A stretch of 64,000 nt of DNA, taken from NCBI GenBank assembly GCA_038239195.1, contig JBBSEZ010000004.1, positions 6,143-70,142 of the forward strand, in the 5' to 3' direction. This DNA is from JBBSEZ01 sp038239195. GTDB lineage: Bacteria; Planctomycetota; Planctomycetia; Gemmatales; Gemmataceae. Positions 7,611 to 18,837 of the stretch are shown here, one piece after another. The position numbers and the translations under genes were made by a program. Positions within the stretch are counted from its first letter, which is position 1; each line of letters opens with the position of its first letter. The notes beneath the pieces were generated by a model. The model ran no database searches. It worked only from the letters and a program-made list of their open reading frames with translations, and was not told where the DNA came from.

Positions 7611-9878
7611 TCACTTCCGATCGTAGACGTCCAGTTCGAGCTTTACTGCCGCCGCGTCCGGCAGATCGATGCGGATGAGGTAGCCATCGTCTACGCTTCG
7701 GTCCTGGATCGCGCGCAAAGCAAAGCCGCGGAACGACACCTCGCCCGCAGCGATCCGTTTGACGGCGCGCGCGACGTCGATCTCGAACGCCTTCGGCGGC
7801 CCGTAATCGACCCCGCCCGGCTGTCTGGGCACGACCGCCGTGCCGACCACCTCGCCCAGGTGCTTGAAATCGAACGGCTTGCCCCCCTCGAACGGCGCGG
7901 TTAGCATCGTGACGCCAACCTTGGTGGCGGCCTTGTCGTGCCCGCGCACCACGGGGAAGATCAGCCGCGCTTCGGCGATCTCGCGGGCGGGCGGGAGCTC
8001 GTTCAGATCGCCCCCGACCAGGAGGGCCCACGTCTGGCCCTTCTTCCAACTCAGGGAGTGGTTCGCCTGCACCCGGCCGTCCTGCGACACCGCATGGCCG
8101 GTCTTCAACGCGATCGTTCGCGTGGACGTCGGCCGCTTCACTTTCTGGGGGGGGCGGTCGATGCCGACCGTGAAGGGGTTAGGCAACGACTTCAGTTCCT
8201 CCGCTGCGACGGGCCTGGCCCGCTCGGCCCCCTTGGGGAGCGGCAGCGGCTTCGAGCCGGGGGCCAGCACCTCGCGGCGCAGGAAGAGCATGCGCGGGTA
8301 GACGGAGTGCTTGCCTTTCGGCGTCGGGACGTCGACGTCGAACGTCGCGGGCAGGTCCCTGGCGGCGAACACCTTCTGCACCACGGTCGGCGTGGCGGAC
8401 CAGGTGGCATAGTGAGCGCGGGCCACCTCGGCGCCGGCGTCGGCGAGGGCCTCATACGACTTCGACCGCGAGCCAACCTGATAGGCGTACGTGACCACCA
8501 GCCGGTTGTCGCCCATCTCCTTCGGACCGTCAACGCTCACCGCGATCTTGTTCTTGCCCGGCGAGAGGTAGGGCAGTGCGCCGCGGTTGCACTGTACGAT
8601 GGCCTCCAGCTCGAGCGCCGTCAGGGCCCCCTTGAAGGACAGTTTCACCAGACAGGCATGCTTGCCACCGACTTCCTCCGAGAAGTCCTCTAGCTTGATG
8701 CGCTTGAACGTCTTGCCGCCGTCCACGGAGGCCTCAGCAGCGTCCGCGCCCGTCGCCTTGCCGCTGGCCCGCGACATGATGTAGGGGGACTGGAGCGCGA
8801 CAGTGATCGACGCCGGGCGCCCCGAGCTCTCGGGCAGCAGTTTTCCGCCGACGAACTTGACGTTCTCCTTTGCCGCGAGGCTTTCGAGGAAGTTGGTCGC
8901 GAAGTCGGGAGCGAAGAGGAGCTTGCCGTTGGCGAAGCTGCGGCGCTGGCCGCCCGAGCGCAGGTACGGCTCGAGAAGCGGGCCGATGGCCGGGCAGTTC
9001 CGGTAGTCCTTGTCGCCGCAGCCGTGGCCCGGGACGTACTTGCGCCCGTTCCACCAGTGCGCTCCCTTGGTCGCGTCCCAGGTCAGCGTCAGAGAGTAGC
9101 CCGGTGCCAGATCGACGTCGGTGGTGTAGCCGGGAGAGGCGAACTCGAGCCCCGCCCATCCCGTCGGGCTGCCTGCGCGGTTGCTGGAGCGGATGCCCGT
9201 GAGGATGCCGGCGGGCGGGTCGCCGCAACTGAGGAACGACGGGGCTCGCCAGTTGGCCCGGTCGTTGACGATCTCGAAGCGGTTGCCGGCGTGGTAGTAG
9301 ACGCCCCGGCTGCGGTCGAGCACGAGTCCTTTTGTGACCAGGGAAGGGTTGGCCTTGATGTCGGCCTGGCTGGCGATGGTTCGGCCGCCGGGCGCTTTGG
9401 CGTCCGGGGCCCAGGTGTAGTAGCGGAGGAAGACGTCGAGGTAGTGCCAGCGGCCATCGTACTGGGCCTCGACGGTGGTGTGGCCGGGGTTGCTCCAGCC
9501 GACGTAGCGCCAGGGCCAGCCCATCTCGCGCCAGAGGGCCGCCTGGACGGTGTGCAGCCCGCCGCACAGGCTCCAGCCGTAGACGTTGATCTCCTTCAGG
9601 GCGCCCAGCCCGCCCTTCTCGCCCGGATAGCCCTGGTGGTAGTGCGTCAGTTGCATGAAGTTGTAGAGGGCGATGGCTTTCTCGTCGTTGGTCTTGCAGC
9701 CGCGCGTGACGCTCTGGACGATCGACTTGAGGGAAGAGCAGTCCGGGGCCTTGTCGGTGAGGACCTTGATCCGATGGACTTTCTTTCCCGAGGGAGGGGC
9801 GTCCGCGCTGGGTGCGGCGGGGAGCAAGCCGAAGGCCAGACCGCAGCAGGCCAGGGCGATGAGTCGGCAGACCGGCAT
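7611..9878 (-). CDS. Secreted transglutaminase-like protein
   Basis: A 755-residue protein with an N-terminal signal peptide (MPVCRLIALACCGLAFGLL, cleavage near residue 25). Residues about 60-150 form a transglutaminase/papain-like core: Cys105 in WSLCGGLHTV, His133 in NPGHTTVEAQY and Asp148 in WHYLDVF give the Cys-His-Asp order of the superfamily. The remaining 600 residues contain beta-rich segments, probably accessory or carbohydrate-binding-like domains, that I cannot name. In bacteria such proteins are often peptidases or amidases rather than cross-linking enzymes. The gene is single and faces the divergent toxin-antitoxin patch that begins at 10066. Confidence 0.72.
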   Translation of the reverse strand: MPVCRLIALACCGLAFGLLPAAPSADAPPSGKKVHRIKVLTDKAPDCSSLKSIVQSVTRGCKTNDEKAIALYNFMQLTHYHQGYPGEKGGLGALKEINVYGWSLCGGLHTVQAALWREMGWPWRYVGWSNPGHTTVEAQYDGRWHYLDVFLRYYTWAPDAKAPGGRTIASQADIKANPSLVTKGLVLDRSRGVYYHAGNRFEIVNDRANWRAPSFLSCGDPPAGILTGIRSSNRAGSPTGWAGLEFASPGYTTDVDLAPGYSLTLTWDATKGAHWWNGRKYVPGHGCGDKDYRNCPAIGPLLEPYLRSGGQRRSFANGKLLFAPDFATNFLESLAAKENVKFVGGKLLPESSGRPASITVALQSPYIMSRASGKATGADAAEASVDGGKTFKRIKLEDFSEEVGGKHACLVKLSFKGALTALELEAIVQCNRGALPYLSPGKNKIAVSVDGPKEMGDNRLVVTYAYQVGSRSKSYEALADAGAEVARAHYATWSATPTVVQKVFAARDLPATFDVDVPTPKGKHSVYPRMLFLRREVLAPGSKPLPLPKGAERARPVAAEELKSLPNPFTVGIDRPPQKVKRPTSTRTIALKTGHAVSQDGRVQANHSLSWKKGQTWALLVGGDLNELPPAREIAEARLIFPVVRGHDKAATKVGVTMLTAPFEGGKPFDFKHLGEVVGTAVVPRQPGGVDYGPPKAFEIDVARAVKRIAAGEVSFRGFALRAIQDRSVDDGYLIRIDLPDAAAVKLELDVYDRK

Positions 9879-10065
9879 GAGACGTCCTTTAGGTGGGAGT
9901 GTTTGCGAGGGCGGGGGCGGGTCACTGTCTGCTCAATAGACTATCGAAAAGAGGGGCGGGGGGCAGTCAACGGCTCGATCAAAGGCCGGCATCCGGTCAC
10001 GAGGGCAGGTACACGTTGTCTTCCGAGTCCGCGGCCGGGATAATGGAGGCGAAAGGGGAATCACG

Positions 10066-10635
10066 ATGACGCACACCGCGAGCTCGTTCGAGGCAGGGGC
10101 GCTCCCTGTGCCGACGTCCTTCCCGCTCCAACAGGCCGAAACCCGCGCCGTGGAGGCGGCCCTCGACGCCTTGCCCCAGGAGGAGCAGGCCGGGCCCTCC
10201 CTGGCTCGCAACGCCCATTTCATGCTGGCTCGCTGTCTGGACTATCCGGCGGAAGCCGAGCGACTCTACCACCTCCTGACCGAGGACGGAGCGGTCTTCG
10301 AGCAGCGCGAGCTGCGCAGGCAGCTCGTTGGCCTCGGCGACCTGTGCGCTGCCCGCGCCGGTATCCTGGCCCGCCTCGGCGCGCTCCTGAAGGACGTTGC
10401 CGATCTCGCTGCGGAAAGGGCGGCCCGTTTCGCCGAGATCGCCCCCGCAGCGGAGCGCCTCGTTCAACTGCGGGCCCGGACACAAGCGTTCCTCGCCTGG
10501 CTCGACCGTCCGCGCGCCGCGGTGGACCGGAAGATGATCGAGGAGTCTCGCGCCGCGTTCGCCCGCGGCGAATACGAAGAGGTGGAGGCCATCATCCAGC
10601 GGCTGCGGGCCGGCGAGGCCGTCCACGAGGGTTGA
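10066..10635 (+). CDS. Unrecognised helical protein, possible antitoxin of a two-gene module
   Basis: A 189-residue, Ala/Arg/Glu-rich, mainly helical protein with no signal peptide. I do not recognise a named family. The C-terminal stretch MIEESRAAFARGEYEE and the following VEAIIQRLRAGE look like the tail of small antitoxins that begin with a DNA- or toxin-binding segment, but this is a weak resemblance. It ends 3 bases before the next gene on the same strand, so the two are surely co-transcribed. ATG at 10066 has AAAGGGGAA upstream. The location beside two HicAB-type modules is the main reason to suspect a toxin-antitoxin role. Confidence 0.5.
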   Translation: MTHTASSFEAGALPVPTSFPLQQAETRAVEAALDALPQEEQAGPSLARNAHFMLARCLDYPAEAERLYHLLTEDGAVFEQRELRRQLVGLGDLCAARAGILARLGALLKDVADLAAERAARFAEIAPAAERLVQLRARTQAFLAWLDRPRAAVDRKMIEESRAAFARGEYEEVEAIIQRLRAGEAVHEG

Positions 10636-10638
10636 CGA

Positions 10639-10920
10639 ATGGCCTTGCGCGCGATCGTCAGCAAAGGCGTGACCCGCGCCCTCGGCGCTTGCGGTCTCTC
10701 GCGCGAAGGGCTGATCCGCGTTCTGGCTCGGCTACACAGCGACCTGGCCTCGCAGCCCGATCGGTCCGAGCGCGACTTATCCGACCCGGACTGCTTTCTC
10801 TACCGGATCATCCTCAACGACGGCGGTCGCCGACACGACCTTGCCTTTCAGGTCAACGACGCGCAGGCCCCCGGCTTCCTGTTCGTGGAGGGCCTCACTC
10901 ACGAGGCCGAAGGCGGATGA
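10639..10920 (+). CDS. Small protein, possible RelE-like toxin partner
   Basis: A 93-residue protein starting 3 bases after the previous stop. The middle (DPDCFLYRIILNDGGRRHD) followed by LAFQVNDAQAPGFLFVE resembles the strand pattern of RelE-fold proteins, with basic residues near the putative active strand. No catalytic residue can be assigned with confidence. The small size, tight spacing to the upstream gene and neighbouring HicAB modules make a toxin role plausible, but it could equally be a plain hypothetical protein. Confidence 0.45.
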   Translation: MALRAIVSKGVTRALGACGLSREGLIRVLARLHSDLASQPDRSERDLSDPDCFLYRIILNDGGRRHDLAFQVNDAQAPGFLFVEGLTHEAEGG

Positions 10921-10963
10921 GTGCGGTTGCGCGACGAGCCGAGTTGCATAACTGGGAACGCCG

Positions 10964-11239
10964 TCATCCCGCCCCCGTCGGCTGAAGCGCCTGGTTGGGC
11001 GCCTCCCCCTTTTTCTCGTTTCGCAAGGTCACGATAGGGTCGGGGTTCCGGGGCGGGACAGGCAGGCGCTGCTCGGCCAACAGCTCGACGTGCTCCTTCA
11101 TTCCCCAGCGCGCCTGGTACAGGCAATCCTCGACGGAGTGACCGATGCCCGAGAAGCCTTCCAGCTCCGGGGAATAGAAGCCGAAGTAATCGGGCTCGTC
11201 CGTCGCCTCGATCGCGAGAGAATAGGGGAGATCGACCAT
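10964..11239 (-). CDS. hicB: HicB-like antitoxin (module 1)
   Basis: A 91-residue protein beginning MVDLPYSLAIEATDEPDYF. The core (GFYSPELEGFSGIGHSVED) followed by CLYQARWGMKEHVELLAE is the HicB partial RNase-H-like fold. An in-frame GTG 15 bases upstream exists, but ATG 11239 has AGGAG seven bases before it and gives the usual N-terminus. It lies 11 bases after the hicA stop, so order is hicA then hicB. The C-terminal tail NQALQPTGAG is not part of HicB; it matches a sequence I have seen at the ends of many Gemmata proteins, so a repeat probably overlaps the 3' end. Confidence 0.75.
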   Translation of the reverse strand: MVDLPYSLAIEATDEPDYFGFYSPELEGFSGIGHSVEDCLYQARWGMKEHVELLAEQRLPVPPRNPDPIVTLRNEKKGEAPNQALQPTGAG

Positions 11240-11250
11240 CGACGTGCTCC

Positions 11251-11442
11251 TCACGGCTTCGGGACGTCCGCCGCCTTCAAGATCGCGTGACAGGTGCCTG
11301 TTGGGACTTCCTTGGGCCCGTGGTTGTCCACGCGGATCAGCCGCGGGTGGCCGGCCTTGCCGTCATGCCAGACGGAACCTTTCTGTTTGACGAGCGTGAA
11401 ACCATTCTCTTCCCGCAGGCGGACGAGCTCGCTGAACTTCAC
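11251..11442 (-). CDS. hicA: HicA-like toxin (module 1)
   Basis: A 63-residue protein MKFSELVRLREENGFTLVKQ ending in the HicA C-terminal pattern (GPKEVPTGTCHAILKAADV). HicA toxins are double-stranded-RNA-binding-fold mRNA interferases. GTG 11442 is preferred because GGGAGG lies six bases upstream and the size fits the family; longer in-frame starts give an unrelated N-terminal extension. The usual GSH active-site motif reads GSV here (KQKGSVWHDGK), while His in VDNHGPKE is kept. It may be a subfamily trait or a weakened toxin. Confidence 0.72.
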   Translation of the reverse strand: MKFSELVRLREENGFTLVKQKGSVWHDGKAGHPRLIRVDNHGPKEVPTGTCHAILKAADVPKP

Positions 11443-11538
11443 GGTTCCGCCTCCCTCGGCCAGCAAACGCGCGAGGCCGCAGGCCCCCGCTGCCCGCGGA
11501 ATCGTGCTACCTGCCCCGACGAGCGCTCGCAAGCGCCG

Positions 11539-12084
11539 TCAGTCGTTGTTTCCGCGACGCTTCGGCCCAACGAGCAGAACCGGGGCTCGTCCCTCGACCG
11601 CCCACCAATCATCGTTCTGGTCGCAGATCAGGCCTTCTCCGACAGCCGCGAGGTATTCCGCGACCTGTCCCGCCAGCACGATGCCCATGTCCTCCAGTTG
11701 GCCCCAGCCCAGTTCCAGGGCGGCCACCTCAACGACGCGACTGAAGTGCGCTTGCACGCGCTTCAGCCCTTTGCTCTTTTTCCCTTCGAGCTCTTCCAGG
11801 GCCTCCTCTCGCAACGTCTGCACTTGCCCCGCCTCTGTCGAAAAGTGGATGAACACGGGGCGAAACCGAGCAGGACGATACCGCAGGCGGAACCTGGCCC
11901 CTTCGGGCTCGCTCACCGGCTCGATTCGGAGTAGCGACAAGGCCCGATGGACCACATCCTCATCCTCGATGCCAAAGCCCTCGGCAACGGTGAGGAAGTC
12001 TACGTCGCCGAGGCCAGCAAGGAGGTCGTCCGCGGTGAGGTGGCTCGCCGGGCGAGAACAGTAAACGCTGAGCCACGCTGCCAT
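11539..12084 (-). CDS. Unrecognised 181-residue protein between two hicAB modules
   Basis: The protein starts MAAWLSVYCSRPASHLTADD and ends VLLVGPKRRGNND. No domain is recognisable; there is no signal peptide or membrane segment. The N-terminal part reads like a small alpha/beta domain (LTADDLLAGLGDVDF) and the middle is charged and helical (TLREEALEELEGKKSKGL). It begins 11 bases after the stop of the broken hicA at 12096, with AAGGGG upstream, and so lies in the same minus-strand run as both HicAB modules. A cargo role within the toxin-antitoxin patch is possible but not supported by sequence. Confidence 0.55.
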   Translation of the reverse strand: MAAWLSVYCSRPASHLTADDLLAGLGDVDFLTVAEGFGIEDEDVVHRALSLLRIEPVSEPEGARFRLRYRPARFRPVFIHFSTEAGQVQTLREEALEELEGKKSKGLKRVQAHFSRVVEVAALELGWGQLEDMGIVLAGQVAEYLAAVGEGLICDQNDDWWAVEGRAPVLLVGPKRRGNND

Positions 12085-12095
12085 CGTCAGCCCCT

Positions 12096-12280
12096 TCAGG
12101 GCGCCGGGATGCCGAGCTGCTTGCAGATCCGCCCCGCCGTGTGATTCGGGACCTCACGGTGGCGCGGGATGGAGGTGCGCCGCCCGTTCGCAGGGTTTTC
12201 CCAGATGGAGTGTTCCCCGCCTTCCCGAACCAGCAACAGCCGTGCTGGAGGAGGTGCTGGATGAGATCGCGTCTTTTCAC
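12096..12280 (-). pseudogene. hicA: Frameshifted hicA-like toxin (module 2)
   Basis: On the minus strand GTG 12280 begins MKRRDLIQHLLQHG, the classic HicA start. The frame then derails; the adjacent frame continues LLLVREGGEHSIWENPANGR, RRTSIPRHREVPNHTAGRI and CKQLGIPAP to TGA at 12098-12096. The total (185 bases) is not a multiple of three, so about one base is missing near ggctgttgctgg. The intact copy would be about 61 residues and keeps the active-site-type His (GGEHSIW). The start overlaps the stop of hicB as GTGA. No ribosome slippage site is obvious; real decay or an assembly error are both possible. Confidence 0.7.
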
Positions 12281-12564
12281 GGCGCCACCGGCTGCGCGAC
12301 CACCGCCACGCGTGAGGCAGCCGTCAACAGCAAGTGCAACGGTTCCTCCAGGTCCGCCTCCGCGTCGGAACACGATGGGTCGGGCGCGGGCAGGGGCTCG
12401 CCGCGCATCAAGTTCGTCTCCGCCATGTCCACCAGCGCGCTCCCCAGCAACGCCCGCGCTCGGTCGAGGTCCTCCCCCCAGGTTATCACGCCCGGGAAGT
12501 CCAGCAACTCCGCATGCACCCCGCCCTCGTCGAGAAACTTGAACATCGCCTTGTAGGTAAGCAT
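12277..12564 (-). CDS. hicB: HicB-like antitoxin (module 2)
   Basis: A 95-residue protein starting MLTYKAMFKFLDEGGVHAEL, with the HicB core LLDFPGVITWGEDLDRARAL and a following helix ALVDMAETNLMRGEPLP. This matches the partial RNase-H fold of HicB antitoxins. A GAGAGGA site lies just upstream of ATG 12564. Its TGA overlaps the GTG of the downstream hicA (GTGA), showing hicB-hicA order, the reverse of module 1. Because its toxin is frameshifted, it may now be an orphan antitoxin. Confidence 0.75.
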   Translation of the reverse strand: MLTYKAMFKFLDEGGVHAELLDFPGVITWGEDLDRARALLGSALVDMAETNLMRGEPLPAPDPSCSDAEADLEEPLHLLLTAASRVAVVAQPVAP

Positions 12565-12669
12565 TGGTCCTCTCCCTTCCTCCCCCCGATCCTACCCGAC
12601 GCCCCGCCCCGAGGCGAGATCCCGCTCTGTCCCCATCCCTTTTCTCGGGGGCCCGTGCGTCGGTCCATC

Positions 12670-12699
12670 TTGACCTTGCGCAGGTTGCCCTCTTAGACT
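12670..12699 (+). promoter_or_regulatory. Candidate promoter of secA
   Basis: TTGACC (12670-12675) and TAGACT (12694-12699) with an 18-base spacer match 5/6 and 4/6 of the sigma70 consensus, 70 bases before the secA start. Confidence 0.4.
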
Positions 12700-12769
12700 G
12701 ACTACCGTGGCGAGAACCGCCACGCACGACCGACCATGCGCGGAGGGCGCCGCAACGGCGAGAGAACCG

Positions 12770-16420
<3,651 letters not shown>

Positions 16421-16422
16421 GA

Positions 16423-16539
16423 AATTAGCCACAGATGAACACAGATGAACACGGATAAGACCGAAGAGAAAGGAGGATCGGAGAGCTTCTCTCTTCCTTT
16501 CTTTCATCCGTGTTCATCTGTGTTCATCTGTGGCTAATT
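16423..16539. repeat. 34-bp perfect inverted repeat with tandem 10-mers
   Basis: Arms 16423-16456 and 16506-16539 are perfect reverse complements with a 49-base purine/pyrimidine-biased loop. Each arm contains the tandem acagatgaac acagatgaac acggat. It lies just after secA and before waaA. This sequence is, in my experience, dispersed in many environmental genomes. It could form a terminator-like hairpin, though the loop is large. Confidence 0.75.
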
Positions 16540-16563
16540 CCTCTTCCACGGGAAAGGACTCCC

Positions 16564-17865
16564 ATGGCCTGGCTGCTCAACGCGGTCTACCTGTTTGCGC
16601 TCGTGGTGCTGTCGCCCTGGCTGCTGTGGCGGGCGTGGCGCACGGGTAGGTATCGGCGCGGGCTGTGCGAGAAGGCGTTCGGGCTGGCGCGCGCGCTGCC
16701 GGGCGGGGCGGTCTGGTTCCACGGGGTCAGCGTCGGCGAGGTGCATCTGTTGCGGCAGGTCGTCGCGGCGTTCCGGCGCCGCCGGCCCGATCTGACGTGC
16801 GTCGTCTCGACCACCACAGACACCGGCTTCGAGGAAGCGAGGAAGGCCTTTCCCGACCTCGAGGTGTTCTACTTCCCCCTCGATTTCTCGTGGGCAGTGC
16901 GGCGCGCGCTGCGCAACGCGAGGCCGGCCCTGATCGTGCTGGCCGAGAGCGAGCTGTGGCCCAACTTCCTCCTCGCGGTGCATCAGGCGGGCGTGCCGCT
17001 GGCGCTCATCAACGCACGCATGAGCCCGCGCAGCCTGAGGCGCTACCGGCGCCTCGCCTGGCTGGCTCGCGGGCTGTTCCGCTCCTTCGATCTCGTTGTG
17101 GCTCAGACAGAAGAGTACGCCACGGCGCTCAGGTCGCTGGGGGCGAGGCCGGAGAACGTCCGCGTTCGCGGGTCGGTGAAATACGACGGGGCGTTGACCG
17201 ACCCGTCCAACGAGCGGACGCGGGGCTTGCGGGAGCTGTTTGGGGTGAAGGCGGGCGATCTGGTGTGGGTGGCCGGGAGCACGCAGGCGCCGGAAGAAGA
17301 GATCGTGCTGGCGACGTATCGGAGGGCGAAGGCGGCCCATCCCAACCTGCGCCTCTTCGTGGTGCCGCGCCAGCGCGACCGCTTCGACGAGGTGGCCCGG
17401 TTGCTGGAGCGCAGCGGCGAGCCGTTCGTGCGCCGTTCCGCGCTGGGCGACGCTCCCCTCATTCCCCCCTTCCCGATTGTGCTGATGGACACGATCGGCG
17501 AGCTCGGCCCGCTGTGGGGATTGGCCGACGTGGCCTTCGTGGGCGGGAGCCTCGACGGCAAGCGCGGCGGGCAGAACATGATCGAGCCGGCGGCGTTCGG
17601 CGCCGCGGTGGTGTTCGGGCCTCACACGTGGAACTTCCGCGACGTGGTCGATCGCCTGGTGGGCGCGGGCGGGGCGGTCCAGGTCGCGGACGCGGCGGAG
17701 CTGGAGAGCGCGGTGCGGCGGGTGCTGGCGGACGCGGGAGAGCGCCGGCGGCTGGGGAGCGCGGCTCGCGAGTTCGTGCTGCGGCAGCAGGGGGCGACGG
17801 AGCAGACGGTGGCGCTCCTCGACGAGTTGCTCGCGGTGAGGTCGCGGGAGAGGTGGGCGGCGTGA
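16564..17865 (+). CDS. waaA: 3-deoxy-D-manno-octulosonic acid (Kdo) transferase
   Basis: A 433-residue GT-B enzyme that adds Kdo to lipid A precursor at the inner membrane. Residues 1-22 form the N-terminal membrane anchor (MAWLLNAVYLFALVVLSPWL). The family motif WFHGVSVGEVH follows with the catalytic Glu at about 59; later motifs ESELWPNFL, LINARMS and the nucleotide-binding FVGGSLDGKRGGQN and MIEPAAFGAAV are all present. ATG 16564 follows GGAAAGGA; an upstream in-frame start at 16510 would be within the inverted repeat and is less likely. Presence of Kdo transferase implies a lipopolysaccharide-type outer membrane in this organism. Confidence 0.9.
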   Translation: MAWLLNAVYLFALVVLSPWLLWRAWRTGRYRRGLCEKAFGLARALPGGAVWFHGVSVGEVHLLRQVVAAFRRRRPDLTCVVSTTTDTGFEEARKAFPDLEVFYFPLDFSWAVRRALRNARPALIVLAESELWPNFLLAVHQAGVPLALINARMSPRSLRRYRRLAWLARGLFRSFDLVVAQTEEYATALRSLGARPENVRVRGSVKYDGALTDPSNERTRGLRELFGVKAGDLVWVAGSTQAPEEEIVLATYRRAKAAHPNLRLFVVPRQRDRFDEVARLLERSGEPFVRRSALGDAPLIPPFPIVLMDTIGELGPLWGLADVAFVGGSLDGKRGGQNMIEPAAFGAAVVFGPHTWNFRDVVDRLVGAGGAVQVADAAELESAVRRVLADAGERRRLGSAAREFVLRQQGATEQTVALLDELLAVRSRERWAA

Positions 17866-17908
17866 AGTGCGTTCGCAACCTGCGGAATAGGCCGGTGGAG
17901 GCTGTTCG

Positions 17909-18811
17909 ATGGCCATCAACCACTTCGATCAAGCGAGCCGGTACGCGGCCAAACGCGATCCGGCCGGCTTGCTGTGCTGGCTGCTGGGCGCGACCATCCA
18001 GTTCGTGCGCTGGCTCGACGCGCGGTCGCTCCCCTTCCCCGGCGAGCCCGATCGCACGTGCGACACGGTGGCCTGCCTGAGCGACGTGTCCGAGCCCGGG
18101 GCCTTGTGGGCCGTGCCGATCGAATTCAGCCTGCGCCCCGACGGCGGCATGTTCGAGCGGTTGCTCGAATACCTGGGGCGCGCCTGGCGCGAACTGCGCC
18201 CCCAGAGACAAGGGAGGCGCCGCGGGCACTATTGCGTGGGGGCGGTTGTCGTCAACCTGACCGGCCGGCGGCGCACCGCCTCGCAGAACATGCGCCTCGG
18301 GCGGACGCGGCTGCGCACGCGCCTGGGCGTAGGAGAGCGCAACCTGGCGCGCAACTCCGCGGCGGCTGCGCTGGCCGGGATAGCGGCCGGGACGGTGGCG
18401 CGCTGTCTGCTGCCGTTCATTCCGCTGATGCACGGCGGTTGCGAACCGGGTATCATAGCGCGGTGGGTGCAACTGGCGCAGGCGGAGCCGGACCGCCAAC
18501 CGCGCGGCGATTACGGTGGATTGGCGCTGGTGTTTGCTGAGTTGGCCGGCTGTCGGCCGGCATGGGAACAGGCATTGGGGAGCTGGAACGTGGTCGAATC
18601 GCAAGTCGTGTTAGGCTGGTTGGCCGAGGGCGACACTCGGGGCGCATTGCGAACGCGGCGCGAGGATTTGCGCATGCTGCTCGAAGAGCGCTTCGGCCCG
18701 TTGCCTCAACCTTTGTTGGAGCGGATCGAGGGGGCCGATGACCTCAATCGCCTCCAGGCGGCCCTCCGCCAGGTCGTGCACATCCAGGCGCTCGACGATC
18801 TGCAACTCTGA
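17909..18811 (+). CDS. Rpn/transposase-like paralogue family protein
   Basis: A 300-residue protein starting MAINHFDQASRYAAKRDPAG. The segments LPFPGEPDRTCDTVA, WAVPIEFSLRPDGGMFERLL and VGAVVVNLTGRRR fit the PD-(D/E)xK-like fold of the Rpn/YhgA-like recombination-promoting nuclease/putative transposase group: D in DRTCDTVA and E-F in PIEF could be catalytic positions. Many near-copies of this family occur in Gemmata-like genomes, as I recall, suggesting amplification. It starts 43 bases after waaA on the same strand. No terminal repeats were seen, so it is not part of a visible insertion sequence. Confidence 0.65.
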   Translation: MAINHFDQASRYAAKRDPAGLLCWLLGATIQFVRWLDARSLPFPGEPDRTCDTVACLSDVSEPGALWAVPIEFSLRPDGGMFERLLEYLGRAWRELRPQRQGRRRGHYCVGAVVVNLTGRRRTASQNMRLGRTRLRTRLGVGERNLARNSAAAALAGIAAGTVARCLLPFIPLMHGGCEPGIIARWVQLAQAEPDRQPRGDYGGLALVFAELAGCRPAWEQALGSWNVVESQVVLGWLAEGDTRGALRTRREDLRMLLEERFGPLPQPLLERIEGADDLNRLQAALRQVVHIQALDDLQL

Positions 18812-18837
18812 CCCCCGCCCGTGGCGGGCCTTCCATC

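Noticed and set aside
7611..9878. Calling the secreted protein a protein-cross-linking transglutaminase
   Set aside because: Only the Cys-His-Asp core order is visible; most bacterial members of this superfamily are proteases or of unknown activity.
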